This document shows positions 37,918 through 45,950 of a stretch of DNA of 64,000 nucleotides, piece after piece. Numbering within the stretch: position 1 is the stretch's first letter; every line of letters starts with the position of its first letter. The notes under the pieces were generated by a model, which did no database searches, had not been told where the DNA came from, and was given only the letters and a program-made list of their open reading frames with translations. Position numbers and translations under genes: made by a program. The DNA lies in NCBI GenBank assembly GCA_019637915.1, contig JAHBUV010000001.1:1024565-1088564 (forward strand). Reading direction: 5' to 3'. This DNA comes from Pseudobdellovibrionaceae bacterium (lineage in GTDB: Bacteria > Bdellovibrionota > Bdellovibrionia > Bdellovibrionales > Bdellovibrionaceae).

Positions 37918-38856
37918 CTACCCCAAAGCGAGGCCGGCTTTCAAGGGTTGCGCTTTCAGGAAATCCGCGACGCTCAGGCGGTTGCGCGATTCGGGCTGCA
38001 ATTCGAGAATCTCCAGCGCGCCCCGGCCCGTCGCCACGACGAGCTCGTTCTCGCCGACGCGCAGGATTTCCCCGGGATGGCCTTCGCCGGACACGACGCG
38101 GGTTTTGTGGATCTTCAGACGCTTGCCGTTCAGAGTCGTGTGGGTGCCGGGCCCCCACACGAAGGCGCGCACCTTGTCGTGCAGCTCCTTCGCCGGGCGC
38201 GACCAGTCCAGAACCGACTCGCTCTTCTCGATTTTCTTGGCGTAGGTGACGAGGCTCTCGTCCTGCGCGTGCGGGCCGAGGTTGCCGCGCACGTAATCCA
38301 TCAGCTCCACGCGCAGCATGTCGGCGCCGAGGAAGGCCAGCTGATCGTGCAGCTGCAGGGAGTCCATGTCGTCGGGGATTTTCACGCGGCGTTCGCCGAT
38401 GACGTCGCCGGCATCGAGTTTGCGCACCATCTTCTGCAGGCACACGCCCGTTTCCCCATCACCGGCCTCGATGGCGCGCTGGATGGGCGCGGCCCCCCGC
38501 CAGCGCGGCAGGAGCGAAGCGTGCACGTTGACGCAACCGAAGTGGAAGAGATCCATGAAACTCTGCTTCAGGATCTGCCCGAAGGCCACGACGACCGCGA
38601 CCTCCGCGCCCCAGCGGGCGATCTCATCGACGATCAGCTGATTGTCTTTCAGGGATTCCGGCGCCACCACTCGCAGGCCGCGGGCCTGGGCGAGGCTTTT
38701 CACCGGACTGGGCGTGAGCTGCAGTTTGCGGCCGGCCGGGCGATCGGGCTGGGTGACGACGCCCACCACCTCGTAGTGTTCATCGTCGAGCAATGCCCGC
38801 AAGCAGGTCACCGCGAATTCCGGAGTGCCGAGGAAACAAACCCTGACCTTGCTCAC
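37918..38856 (-). CDS. fmt: Methionyl-tRNA formyltransferase
   Basis: Formylates initiator Met-tRNA using 10-formyltetrahydrofolate. The 312-residue protein has VCFLGTPEFAVTCLRAL, TQPDRPAGRKLQLTPSPVK and the active-site block NVHASLLPRWRGAAPIQRAI, then a C-terminal oligonucleotide-binding domain. It starts with GTG overlapping the def stop (GTGA), so the two are translationally coupled, the common def-fmt arrangement. Confidence 0.97.
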   Translation of the reverse strand: MSKVRVCFLGTPEFAVTCLRALLDDEHYEVVGVVTQPDRPAGRKLQLTPSPVKSLAQARGLRVVAPESLKDNQLIVDEIARWGAEVAVVVAFGQILKQSFMDLFHFGCVNVHASLLPRWRGAAPIQRAIEAGDGETGVCLQKMVRKLDAGDVIGERRVKIPDDMDSLQLHDQLAFLGADMLRVELMDYVRGNLGPHAQDESLVTYAKKIEKSESVLDWSRPAKELHDKVRAFVWGPGTHTTLNGKRLKIHKTRVVSGEGHPGEILRVGENELVVATGRGALEILELQPESRNRLSVADFLKAQPLKAGLALG

Positions 38857-39455
38857 ACGTCACAGGTCTCCGGGTCTTTGGCTTCTTCCTTTTCGGTTTC
38901 CTTGACGGGGTAGCCGTGCTTTTTGATCTGATCCTTGATGCGTTTCCCTTTCAGGAAGCTCAAGTGATCGATGAACAGCGTGCCCTCGAGGTGATCGAGT
39001 TCATGCTGCATGCAGATCGCCAGAAGGCCGTCGGTCTCGATGGTGAATTCCTTGCCGTTCACGTCCTGGGCTTTCATGACGATCTTGTCGAAACGCTGCA
39101 CGGTTTCGTAATAACCGGGCACCGACAAACAGCCTTCGTCGAAGGTCGTTTTGCCCTCGCCCTTGACGATCTGCGGATTGATCAGCACCAAAGGCTGCGG
39201 CACCTGGCGTTCGAGCTCGGTCATTTCGTCGTACTTGTAACGACGGCCGGATTCATCCTTCGGGCGCGTGTCGATCACCACCAGACGGACGAGCTCCCCC
39301 ACTTGCGGGGCGGCCAGGCCGATGCCCTTGGCGTCGTACATGGTCTCGATCATGTCCTTCACGAGGGTCTTCAGCCCGTCATCGAATGTCGTGACCGGCT
39401 TCGAGACCTCGCGCAAACGAGGATCGGGGAATTTCAGAATCTCACGCAGGGACAT
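38853..39455 (-). CDS. def: Peptide deformylase
   Basis: Metalloenzyme that removes the N-formyl group from new proteins. All three family motifs are present: GIGLAAPQVG, EGCLSVPGYY and QHELDHLEG, providing the Cys and two His metal ligands and the catalytic Glu. Its 200 residues include a charged C-terminal extension (about 20 Lys/Glu residues). It is first gene of def-fmt-rpe, with GAGGAGGG just upstream of its ATG. Confidence 0.97.
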   Translation of the reverse strand: MSLREILKFPDPRLREVSKPVTTFDDGLKTLVKDMIETMYDAKGIGLAAPQVGELVRLVVIDTRPKDESGRRYKYDEMTELERQVPQPLVLINPQIVKGEGKTTFDEGCLSVPGYYETVQRFDKIVMKAQDVNGKEFTIETDGLLAICMQHELDHLEGTLFIDHLSFLKGKRIKDQIKKHGYPVKETEKEEAKDPETCDV

Positions 39456-39525
39456 GGGCCCTCCTCAGGCATGGGCGCCACCATACTCTCTATTATGGCA
39501 TATTTCAGCCATTTTTTGCAGCGCA

Positions 39526-39544
39526 AAAGCGTTGAGAACGCCTT
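39526..39544 (-). terminator. Intrinsic terminator after the LptG-type gene
   Basis: On the minus strand AAGGCGTT pairs with AACGCTTT (one G-U pair) around a three-base loop and is followed by T residues, eight bases after the permease stop. It separates that gene from def. Confidence 0.55.
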
Positions 39545-39551
39545 GAAAAGA

Positions 39552-40631
39552 TTATCGTTTCAGGCGTTTTAAAAGGAATAAGGCCAGTCCCGCCATGAGC
39601 AGATTGGGCAGCCAGGCCGCCGCGATGGGGGGCAGTTGCCCGTGTTTGCCCAGATTCAGCGCGGAGCTGTAAAGCACCCAATAGCCGAAAACCAGGGCCA
39701 ACACGATCCCCAGGTTCATCATGATGCCGCCCGAGCGCGCCCGGCCCACCGAGAAGGGGATGCCAAGCAACACCATCACCAGGCCGGAAACGGCGAAGCC
39801 GAAACGGGCATGGTAATCGACCTCGTAATTCAAGGTGTCCAGGCCGGCCTCGCGGTTGCGGTCGATGAAACGCGACAGCTCCGACTGGGTCAGCATGTTC
39901 GACGACTGCCCGGATTCGGTGAGGTCCTGCGAGTCCTCCCCCATGGGCAGGGTTTTGGTTTTGAAATTCGAGGTCAGCGGGAAGCTGGAATCCGCCGAGA
40001 ACACCGTGACCGAACCGTCGGAGAGCAGCCAGATCTTGCCCTGGATCTCCACGGTCTGCGCCGTCAGCATCTGCAGGAGGTCCCAATCATCGCTGAAGAA
40101 GTACATGGTCAGGCCCTGCGCCTTGGAGCTGTCCGGGTTCAGGGTCTTGATGTTGAAGATGGTGTTCTTCGAACGGTACCAAATACGGTCTGTTTTGACG
40201 ACGGAGAAACGGTCCGGTTTTTTCTCGATCTCGGTGAAGAAGATGAAATCCTTTTTCCGCGTCGTCACCGGGATCAGGCGATCGCTCATGACGTAGGAGG
40301 CGACGCAGATCACCGTCACCCACACCAGGATGGAGGCCGACACCCGCAGCAGGCTCATGCCGCTGGCGAACAGGGCCACCAGCTCGTTGGCTTTGTTCAG
40401 GGTGGACAGCGTCAGCACCGCCCCCAGCAACGAGGCCACCGGCAGCATCTGGCGGATCACTTCAGGCGCGTAGGACAGATAATAACCCATCAGGGCGGAG
40501 GTGCTGACGCCCTTGTAACTCACCATGGTCGTCATGGCGTCCATCGCCAGGAAAATGGTGGCGAAAACCAGCAGGCCGCCGAAAAAGTAAGTCCAAAACA
40601 ACATGGAGATGTAACGATCAATGCGACTCAT
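39552..40631 (-). CDS. lptG: LptF/LptG-family permease, most like LptG
   Basis: Inner-membrane subunit of the LptB2FG ABC transporter that extracts lipopolysaccharide. The 359-residue protein has three N-terminal helices (MLFWTYFFGGLLVFATIFLA, VIRQMLPVASLLGAVLTL, ILVWVTVICVASYVM), a periplasmic beta-rich domain (about 130-265) and three C-terminal helices ending with VGRARSGGIMMNLGIVLALVFGYWVL, a typical YjgP/YjgQ block. A partner lptF gene is not in the window. The LptG label rather than LptF is by resemblance. It is divergent from the response regulator gene. Confidence 0.85.
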   Translation of the reverse strand: MSRIDRYISMLFWTYFFGGLLVFATIFLAMDAMTTMVSYKGVSTSALMGYYLSYAPEVIRQMLPVASLLGAVLTLSTLNKANELVALFASGMSLLRVSASILVWVTVICVASYVMSDRLIPVTTRKKDFIFFTEIEKKPDRFSVVKTDRIWYRSKNTIFNIKTLNPDSSKAQGLTMYFFSDDWDLLQMLTAQTVEIQGKIWLLSDGSVTVFSADSSFPLTSNFKTKTLPMGEDSQDLTESGQSSNMLTQSELSRFIDRNREAGLDTLNYEVDYHARFGFAVSGLVMVLLGIPFSVGRARSGGIMMNLGIVLALVFGYWVLYSSALNLGKHGQLPPIAAAWLPNLLMAGLALFLLKRLKR

Positions 40632-40688
40632 CCGAGCTCCAGTCTATTCGTTCTTGACTCGTTGGAGAAATCCTCCTTTACTCAACTC

Positions 40689-41915
40689 ATGGCATTGCGC
40701 GTCTTATTGGCGGATGAATCCTCGACGATCAAAAAAGTCATGCAACTCGCACTTCAGGACTACGGGGTCGAAGTGAAGTCCGTGCCCGTGGGGCTGGACG
40801 TCATCCCCGTGGCCAAGAGCTTCCAGGCCGACATCATCTTCGTCGACGTGCTCCTGCAGAAAAAGTCCGGCTACGACGTCGCCAAGGACATCAAAAAAGA
40901 CCCGCAGCTCGCCAGCGTCCCCGTCGTTCTCATGTGGAGCGGCTTCATGGAGCTGGACGAGCTGAAAGCCCGCGAGAGCGGCGTCGACCGCCGCCTGGAA
41001 AAGCCCTTCGACGCGGAAATCCTGCGCGGCCTGGTGAAAGACCTGGTGCCGCGGACCTTGGAAAACAAGGTCAGCAGCTACCTGACTTTTCCCGAGCTGC
41101 CGGATTTCGACGAGACCTCCGCTTTTCCGGAGACGCCGGCTTTCACCAAGAGCCCGGCGGCAACGATCCCTTCGGCGCCTCCCGCCTCCGGCAAGGCTCC
41201 GGCGGTCGCCGGCCCCTCCATCGACGCCTTGGCGAAAACGGGCGCCGCCCCGGCGAAGGACGGCCCGGGAACGGAGGACGTCCTCCTGGTCTCCGACATG
41301 CCCGAGGAAGACTTGAAATCGGATATCTACGCCATCCCCGAAGTGGACGAGAACGATCCGATGTTCGAGATGCCTCCCGTTGAACCCGAGGACCAGTTCC
41401 AGAACGTGCCTTTGTCGGCCGCTCCCGTGATCGAGTCGCGTCCCGGACCGGCGGGGGATGAGACCTGGAGCCATCAGGACCTGTCGAAATTCAAATTGCA
41501 GATCCCGGCGCAAAAGCCGCCGGAAGATCCGGCTCCGGCCGCGCGCAAGGGCGAGTTCGACAAGTACATGATCCCCGCCGAAGACCTCAATATCGCCCGC
41601 GTCGAGAGCAACGGCGAATTCGAAGAGGTCACCTTTGCCGCCCCGAAAAAGCCCTTCGATGACGAAAAAACCGCCATGCACTCCCCGGCTTACGAGCCGC
41701 CGGAGCCGACGACGGTTCGCATCGACCGCACCGAGATCGGCGCCCACACCTCGGCCGGCTCCGCCATGACCCAGGCCGTGACCGAGCGCATTTTGCGCGA
41801 AGAGGCCCGGGCCGTCCTGGAAAAAGTCGCCTGGCAGATCCTGCCGGAACTTTGCGAGCGGGTCGTCAAAGAGGAGCTGAACAAGTTGCTCAAAGACGTC
41901 GAAAGGTCTATCTAA
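40689..41915 (+). CDS. Response regulator with long linker and C-terminal helical tail
   Basis: A 408-residue protein with an N-terminal receiver domain (residues 1-125): acidic pocket E10, phospho-acceptor D53 in DIIFVDVLL, S84 and K105 in RRLEKPFDAE. A Pro/Ala/Glu-rich disordered linker spans about 130-345. The tail (about 355-405) is a helix with REEARAVLEKVAWQILPELCERVVKEEL, a type of C-terminal helix seen in response-regulator-like proteins of delta-type bacteria. The layout recalls polarity regulators such as RomR, but no specific homology is claimed. No histidine kinase gene is adjacent. No good ribosome-binding site is seen before ATG 40689. nadC follows seven bases after the stop. 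Confidence 0.78.
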   Translation: MALRVLLADESSTIKKVMQLALQDYGVEVKSVPVGLDVIPVAKSFQADIIFVDVLLQKKSGYDVAKDIKKDPQLASVPVVLMWSGFMELDELKARESGVDRRLEKPFDAEILRGLVKDLVPRTLENKVSSYLTFPELPDFDETSAFPETPAFTKSPAATIPSAPPASGKAPAVAGPSIDALAKTGAAPAKDGPGTEDVLLVSDMPEEDLKSDIYAIPEVDENDPMFEMPPVEPEDQFQNVPLSAAPVIESRPGPAGDETWSHQDLSKFKLQIPAQKPPEDPAPAARKGEFDKYMIPAEDLNIARVESNGEFEEVTFAAPKKPFDDEKTAMHSPAYEPPEPTTVRIDRTEIGAHTSAGSAMTQAVTERILREEARAVLEKVAWQILPELCERVVKEELNKLLKDVERSI

Positions 41916-41922
41916 CTCGGGC

Positions 41923-42744
41923 ATGACACTGCTCGATCTGATCCGCGCCGCCCTCAAAGAAGACATGCCCAAAGGCGATGTGACCACCGAGTCCCTCGCC
42001 CTGAAACCGCGTCCCGGCCTGGCCCGTCTGAAGGCCAAGGAGGACATCGCCCTGTCCGGCACCATGCCCTTCGAGCAGACCGTGCACGTGCTGGAACCCG
42101 GCGCGAAGGTGTCCTGGCATTTCGAGGAGGGCGACGCCGTCCTGAAAAACCAGATCATCTGCACCATCGAGGGCGATCTCGTGCAGGTCCTGAAGGCCGA
42201 GCGCGTGGCCCTGAACTTCCTGGGCCACCTGTCGGGCATCGCGACCCACACGCGCCGTTTCGTGCAGGCCGTCGCCGGCACCCAAACCCGCATCCTCGAC
42301 ACGCGCAAAACGACGCCGGGCCTGCGCGATCTGGAAAAACGCGCCGTCGTCCACGGCGGCGGCATGAACCACCGCATGAACCTGTCCACCGCCGTCCTGA
42401 TCAAGGACAACCACATCTCCGTCATGGGCGGCATCGCCCCGGCGGTGGGCCGGGTGCGCGAGCACACCAGCCTGCCCATCGAGGTCGAGGCCAAGAACCT
42501 CGATGAGGTGCGCGAGGCGGTGAGCCTGCGCGTACAACGAATTTTGTTGGACAACATGAACGATGAAACTTTGAAGCAGGCGGTGATGCTGATCCCCGAT
42601 TCCATCGAGGTCGAGGCCAGCGGCAACATGTCCCTGGACCGCGTCCGTCGCGTCGCCGAGACCGGCGTCGATTACATCAGCGTCGGCGCCCTCACCCACT
42701 CGGCTCCGGTGGCCGACGTGAGTCTGCTGTTCGATTGGTCCTGA
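41923..42744 (+). CDS. nadC: Quinolinate phosphoribosyltransferase (nicotinate-nucleotide pyrophosphorylase)
   Basis: Makes nicotinate mononucleotide from quinolinate and PRPP in de novo NAD synthesis. The 273-residue protein contains LKEDMPKGDVTTE, ERVALNFLGHLSGIAT, ILDTRKTTPGLRDLEKRAV, GGGMNHRMNLSTAVLIKDNH and EVEASGNMSLDRVRR, all NadC features. It begins seven bases after the response regulator gene and is followed by birA, a frequent cofactor-gene neighbour. Confidence 0.97.
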   Translation: MTLLDLIRAALKEDMPKGDVTTESLALKPRPGLARLKAKEDIALSGTMPFEQTVHVLEPGAKVSWHFEEGDAVLKNQIICTIEGDLVQVLKAERVALNFLGHLSGIATHTRRFVQAVAGTQTRILDTRKTTPGLRDLEKRAVVHGGGMNHRMNLSTAVLIKDNHISVMGGIAPAVGRVREHTSLPIEVEAKNLDEVREAVSLRVQRILLDNMNDETLKQAVMLIPDSIEVEASGNMSLDRVRRVAETGVDYISVGALTHSAPVADVSLLFDWS

Positions 42745-42763
42745 GCTTCCAAGGAGGCCCCTC

Positions 42764-43513
42764 ATGCAAGACAGTCCCCTGAACGACATCCGCCTCGGTG
42801 AAGTCACCGCCAGCTGGGCCCGGCACAATCAGCTGCCCGTGCGCTACGAAAAAACCACGTCCAGCACCAACGACCTCGCCAAAGAGGAGGCCTTCGAGGC
42901 CGCCGCCTCCGAGGACGTGAAGGTTTACCTCACGGATCACCAGAGCCAAGGCCGCGGACGCGGCAAAAACGGCTGGAGCGAGGGTCGCGCCGGCGCGGCC
43001 CTGCTGTCCTCGTGGAGTTACGTGCTGGGGGATCCGCCGCAGCCGACCCTGCCGCCGCGGGTGGGCCTCGCGCTCTTCAAGGCCCTGCAGAACGTCTGGC
43101 CCTTTTTGCCCTGGTCCCTGAAATCCCCGAATGATATTTACCTGAACGACCGCAAGGTCGCGGGTCTTTTGCTGGAAACGCTCTCCCAGGGACCCGACAT
43201 CCGCGTCGTCGTCGGCCTGGGTCTGAACGTGATGGACGCGCCGGCCGACCTCGAGACCGCGACGTCCATTCTCGCGCAGCTTCCGGCGGGCACGCCCCTG
43301 CTGGGCGATGATTGGGCGGCTTTTTTGGACCGCTGGATGTTCGAGCTCACCGACGCCGTGGCGCGGGCCGCGGAGCCCCTGACCACCACGGAGCAGGAGG
43401 CTTTGCGCTGGGCCTTGAACCTGCGTCCCTCGTTGAAGCAAAAAATCACCCGCGTGCGCGCCGACGCCAGCCTCGAGGACGGTGGCGGCGTGACGCCCTG
43501 GTCGGAGATTTGA
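42764..43513 (+). CDS. birA: Biotin--[acetyl-CoA-carboxylase] ligase (no regulatory domain)
   Basis: Attaches biotin to biotin carboxyl carrier proteins via biotinyl-AMP. The 249-residue protein shows KTTSSTNDLAKEEA, SQGRGRGKNGWSE (adenylate-binding loop), WSLKSPNDIYLNDRKVAGLLLE and GLGLNV. It lacks the N-terminal winged helix of E. coli BirA, so it is a monofunctional ligase. AAGGAGG precedes the ATG. The thioredoxin-like gene starts one base after its stop. Confidence 0.93.
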   Translation: MQDSPLNDIRLGEVTASWARHNQLPVRYEKTTSSTNDLAKEEAFEAAASEDVKVYLTDHQSQGRGRGKNGWSEGRAGAALLSSWSYVLGDPPQPTLPPRVGLALFKALQNVWPFLPWSLKSPNDIYLNDRKVAGLLLETLSQGPDIRVVVGLGLNVMDAPADLETATSILAQLPAGTPLLGDDWAAFLDRWMFELTDAVARAAEPLTTTEQEALRWALNLRPSLKQKITRVRADASLEDGGGVTPWSEI

Positions 43514-43514
43514 G

Positions 43515-44066
43515 ATGGCCCTCATGCACACGCCCGCGCCGAGCTTCGGCGCCCCTTGCCCGGATTTTTCCCTGCCCGCCACCGACGGCAAGATCCTGTC
43601 GGCGAAGGACCTGCGCAACGGCCGGCCGTTCCTGGTGATGTTCATCTGCAATCATTGCCCTTACGTGAAGGCCGTCGAGGACCGCCTGATCGCCCTGGGC
43701 CACGAGGCCCGCGAGCGCGGCATGAACGTCGTCGCCATCAGCTCGAACGACGCCGAACACTATCCGGCGGACAGCTTCCCCAACATGAAGAAGCTCGCCG
43801 AGGAAAAAAACTACAGCTTTCCTTACCTCTATGACGAAAGCCAGCGCGTGGCGAAGGACTTCGGCGCGGTTTGCACGCCGGATTTTTTCCTCTACGACAG
43901 CCGGGGGCTTCTCGCCTACCGCGGTCGCCTCGATGATTCGTGGAAAGACCCGGCGGGCGTGACCAAGCGCGAACTGTGGACCGCCATGGAGACCCTCCTC
44001 GCCGGCCGTCCCCTCGACTCGGAGCAGATCCCGTCCATGGGCTGCTCGATGAAATGGAGAACTTGA
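43515..44066 (+). CDS. Thioredoxin-like/peroxiredoxin-type protein with CNHC motif
   Basis: A 183-residue thioredoxin-fold protein of the AhpC/TSA-like kind. The redox motif is FICNHCPYVKA (C45-x-x-C48), with CTPDFFLYDSRGLLAYRGRLDD downstream containing the cis-Pro region. It has no signal peptide, so it is probably cytoplasmic. It is very tightly packed between birA (one base) and the GyrI-like gene (one base), implying one operon. Substrate unknown. Confidence 0.88.
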   Translation: MALMHTPAPSFGAPCPDFSLPATDGKILSAKDLRNGRPFLVMFICNHCPYVKAVEDRLIALGHEARERGMNVVAISSNDAEHYPADSFPNMKKLAEEKNYSFPYLYDESQRVAKDFGAVCTPDFFLYDSRGLLAYRGRLDDSWKDPAGVTKRELWTAMETLLAGRPLDSEQIPSMGCSMKWRT

Positions 44067-44067
44067 A

Positions 44068-44619
44068 ATGAGACTGGTCGTTCTGGGTTTGATCCTGTTC
44101 GTTCTGGGCGGCGCGGTTTTCCTGTCCGTGCGCAACGGCGTTTTCATGCCGGTGCGGGTGAACATCGAAGAGCGCGGGCCTTTCCTGCTCGTCTATAAAA
44201 CCCATGTGGGTCCTTACCACAAGATCATGCCCACCCTGGAAACCGTGGAAAAATGGGCCCGCGAGACGGGCTTTCACTGCGAGCGCACCTTCGGGGAATT
44301 CATCGATGACCCGAACCTCGTCGAGGTGGAACGCCTGCACTCCAACGTCGGCTGCCTGCAGGATCTTTCCGGCCCGGATGTTCAAAACCTGCTGGCCAAC
44401 CGAAACCTGCCCGAGGATTTCAAAGTGAAGGAGATTCCGGCGCAACGGTTCGTGGTCGCCACCTTCGAGGGTTCCCCCGCCCTGGGACCTTACAAGGTCT
44501 ACGGCAAGGCCCATGATGTGATGATCCGTCAGCGCCTGGAACCCAACGGCCCAGTCATCGAGATCTACCAGACCGTGGACAACATCTTCCGCACCCTCTA
44601 CCTCTTCCCCGTGAAGTGA
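44068..44619 (+). CDS. Membrane-anchored GyrI-like (effector-binding fold) protein
   Basis: A 183-residue protein with an N-terminal membrane helix (MRLVVLGLILFVLGGAVFLS) followed by a domain resembling the GyrI/SOUL-type small-molecule binding fold (GPFLLVYKTHVGPYHKIMPTL, PAQRFVVATFEGSPALGPYKVYGKAHD, EIYQTVDN). Family function is unclear. It is the last gene of the operon, and its TGA overlaps the first base of the 94-bp palindrome, which it shares with the convergent SIMPL gene. Confidence 0.72.
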   Translation: MRLVVLGLILFVLGGAVFLSVRNGVFMPVRVNIEERGPFLLVYKTHVGPYHKIMPTLETVEKWARETGFHCERTFGEFIDDPNLVEVERLHSNVGCLQDLSGPDVQNLLANRNLPEDFKVKEIPAQRFVVATFEGSPALGPYKVYGKAHDVMIRQRLEPNGPVIEIYQTVDNIFRTLYLFPVK

Positions 44620-44712
44620 AAGGTACCGCCTACTTTCTGGTACCCCTCTGCGTCAGCGGCATCTTGCGATGCCGCTGACGCAGAGGGGTACCAGAAAGTA
44701 GGCGGTACCTTT
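44619..44712. repeat. Perfect 94-bp palindrome between convergent genes
   Basis: Two 45-base arms (44619-44663 and 44668-44712) are exact reverse complements around the four-base loop TTGC. Each arm contains two GGTACC sites flanking GCCTACTTTCT, followed by CCTCTGCGTCAGCGGCATC. The palindrome begins on the last base of one gene's stop codon and reaches two bases of the other's, filling the intergenic space exactly. It must form a very stable hairpin in both transcripts and probably ends both. There is no classic T tract. Confidence 0.92.
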
Positions 44713-45451
44713 AGAACGAGTATTCGGCGGTGATCGCGACCCTGATTTTGATCTGGCCTTCCGCCACGCCGGTGCCGCTGGAGTCGGCCCCCAGGGCGGC
44801 GCGGGCCATTTTCATCTCGTAGGGGCGGGGCGCGCCGTCGTCCGGGTTGGCCTCGTGGGAGATGCGGTACACCGATTTGATTTTGATGCCGGCGGCTTTG
44901 GCGATCTCATCGGCCTTGCGGCGGGCCTTTTTCACGGCGTCGCCCAACGACTCGGTTTCCAGTTCCGACTTTTTTGAGGTGTCCCATTGCAGGGCGCTGA
45001 CCGTCGTGCCGAACTCGGGCCGCGGGCCCGAACCGTCGCCCTTTTCCGCCACCGTCATGGCGTCGATGAATTTCCCCGCCTGATCGATCTTCCGCAAGGT
45101 GACGCGCAGGACCTGCGACGAACGGTAGCCGTTGATCTTGTTCTGGTTGCGGTTCGGATCCCACACGTAATCCGGGCCGAAGCTGAAGGAATCCGTGCGG
45201 ATGTCCTCCTTGCGGATCTTGTATTGTTCCAACAAGGCCATCACGCGCTTCGTTTCATCCGCCGCCAGGGTCTGCGTGCGCTGGGCGGTGGCGGCCTTGC
45301 TCCAGACCTCGATGTTCAGGTTCAGGAGATCGGGATCCACGGCCCTTTCCGCGAAGGCCGTCACCTGGATCGTGCGCGCGTCCTCGCGGGCCGCCTCGGC
45401 CGACAGCGCCGCGGACAGGATCAGGGAACTCATGAACAGGATTTTTTTCAT
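44711..45451 (-). CDS. SIMPL-domain (DUF541) exported protein
   Basis: A 246-residue protein with a signal peptide (MKKILFMSSLILSAALSAEA) and a SIMPL/DUF541 domain: TIQVTAFAERAVDPDLLNLN, IRKEDIRTDSFSFGPDYVWD, INGYRSSQVLRVTLRKIDQAG and DAVKKARRKADEIAKAAGIK. Members are periplasmic or outer-membrane associated and of uncertain function, sometimes linked to oxidative stress. ATG 45451 has GAGGTG upstream; the longer frame starts in the spacer. Its TAA lies at the edge of the palindrome. Confidence 0.9.
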   Translation of the reverse strand: MKKILFMSSLILSAALSAEAAREDARTIQVTAFAERAVDPDLLNLNIEVWSKAATAQRTQTLAADETKRVMALLEQYKIRKEDIRTDSFSFGPDYVWDPNRNQNKINGYRSSQVLRVTLRKIDQAGKFIDAMTVAEKGDGSGPRPEFGTTVSALQWDTSKKSELETESLGDAVKKARRKADEIAKAAGIKIKSVYRISHEANPDDGAPRPYEMKMARAALGADSSGTGVAEGQIKIRVAITAEYSF

Positions 45452-45535
45452 CGAACACCTCACGGCCCCAGGACAGCGCATTTCATCCGCCTTGTCGACG
45501 GGAATGCGTTCATTGGGCGGCGCGCTCGATGTTGT

Positions 45536-45844
45536 TTACAACTCGGCCGATTCCATGTCCGTCAGCACCACATCCGGCAGTGCGCTGTCGAGGGAGCGCT
45601 TCAAGGCTTGCGGCAGGGTGGTGCCGGACTCCACGGCCCGCCAATGATGGCGGCCGACCAGATCCAGGTAACAACGGTAACGACCGTCGTTCTGGCGATC
45701 AAAGCTCACGGAAAAATAATTCTGCGGCGCGATCTCGTGGGGATGGTTGCGGAACCAGCGCCGAATGGGCTCCGCCAGATGATCACTGGCCACCTGACCG
45801 AGGAAACGTCCTTGATAATCGATCTTTCCGAGCAGTTCTGACAT
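45536..45844 (-). CDS. Small hypothetical protein
   Basis: A 102-residue soluble protein without signal peptide. It reads as an alpha/beta domain with FRNHPHEIAPQNYFSVSFDR and YRCYLDLVGRHHWRAVESG, then an Ala/Leu helix. The order strand-turn-strand-helix faintly recalls ribosome hibernation factors, but I do not assign it. A G-rich AAAGGGGG ribosome-binding site supports the start. It is 84 bases upstream of the SIMPL gene on the same strand. Confidence 0.6.
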   Translation of the reverse strand: MSELLGKIDYQGRFLGQVASDHLAEPIRRWFRNHPHEIAPQNYFSVSFDRQNDGRYRCYLDLVGRHHWRAVESGTTLPQALKRSLDSALPDVVLTDMESAEL

Positions 45845-45950
45845 CGCACACCCCCTTTGCTGCCTTTCATTTTAAGAAAGGCGTTTGAAGGCGTGTTGAA
45901 GGCCGCGTCTTTTTTGACACGGCCCGGGACTCATGAAGGAAAATTCAATC

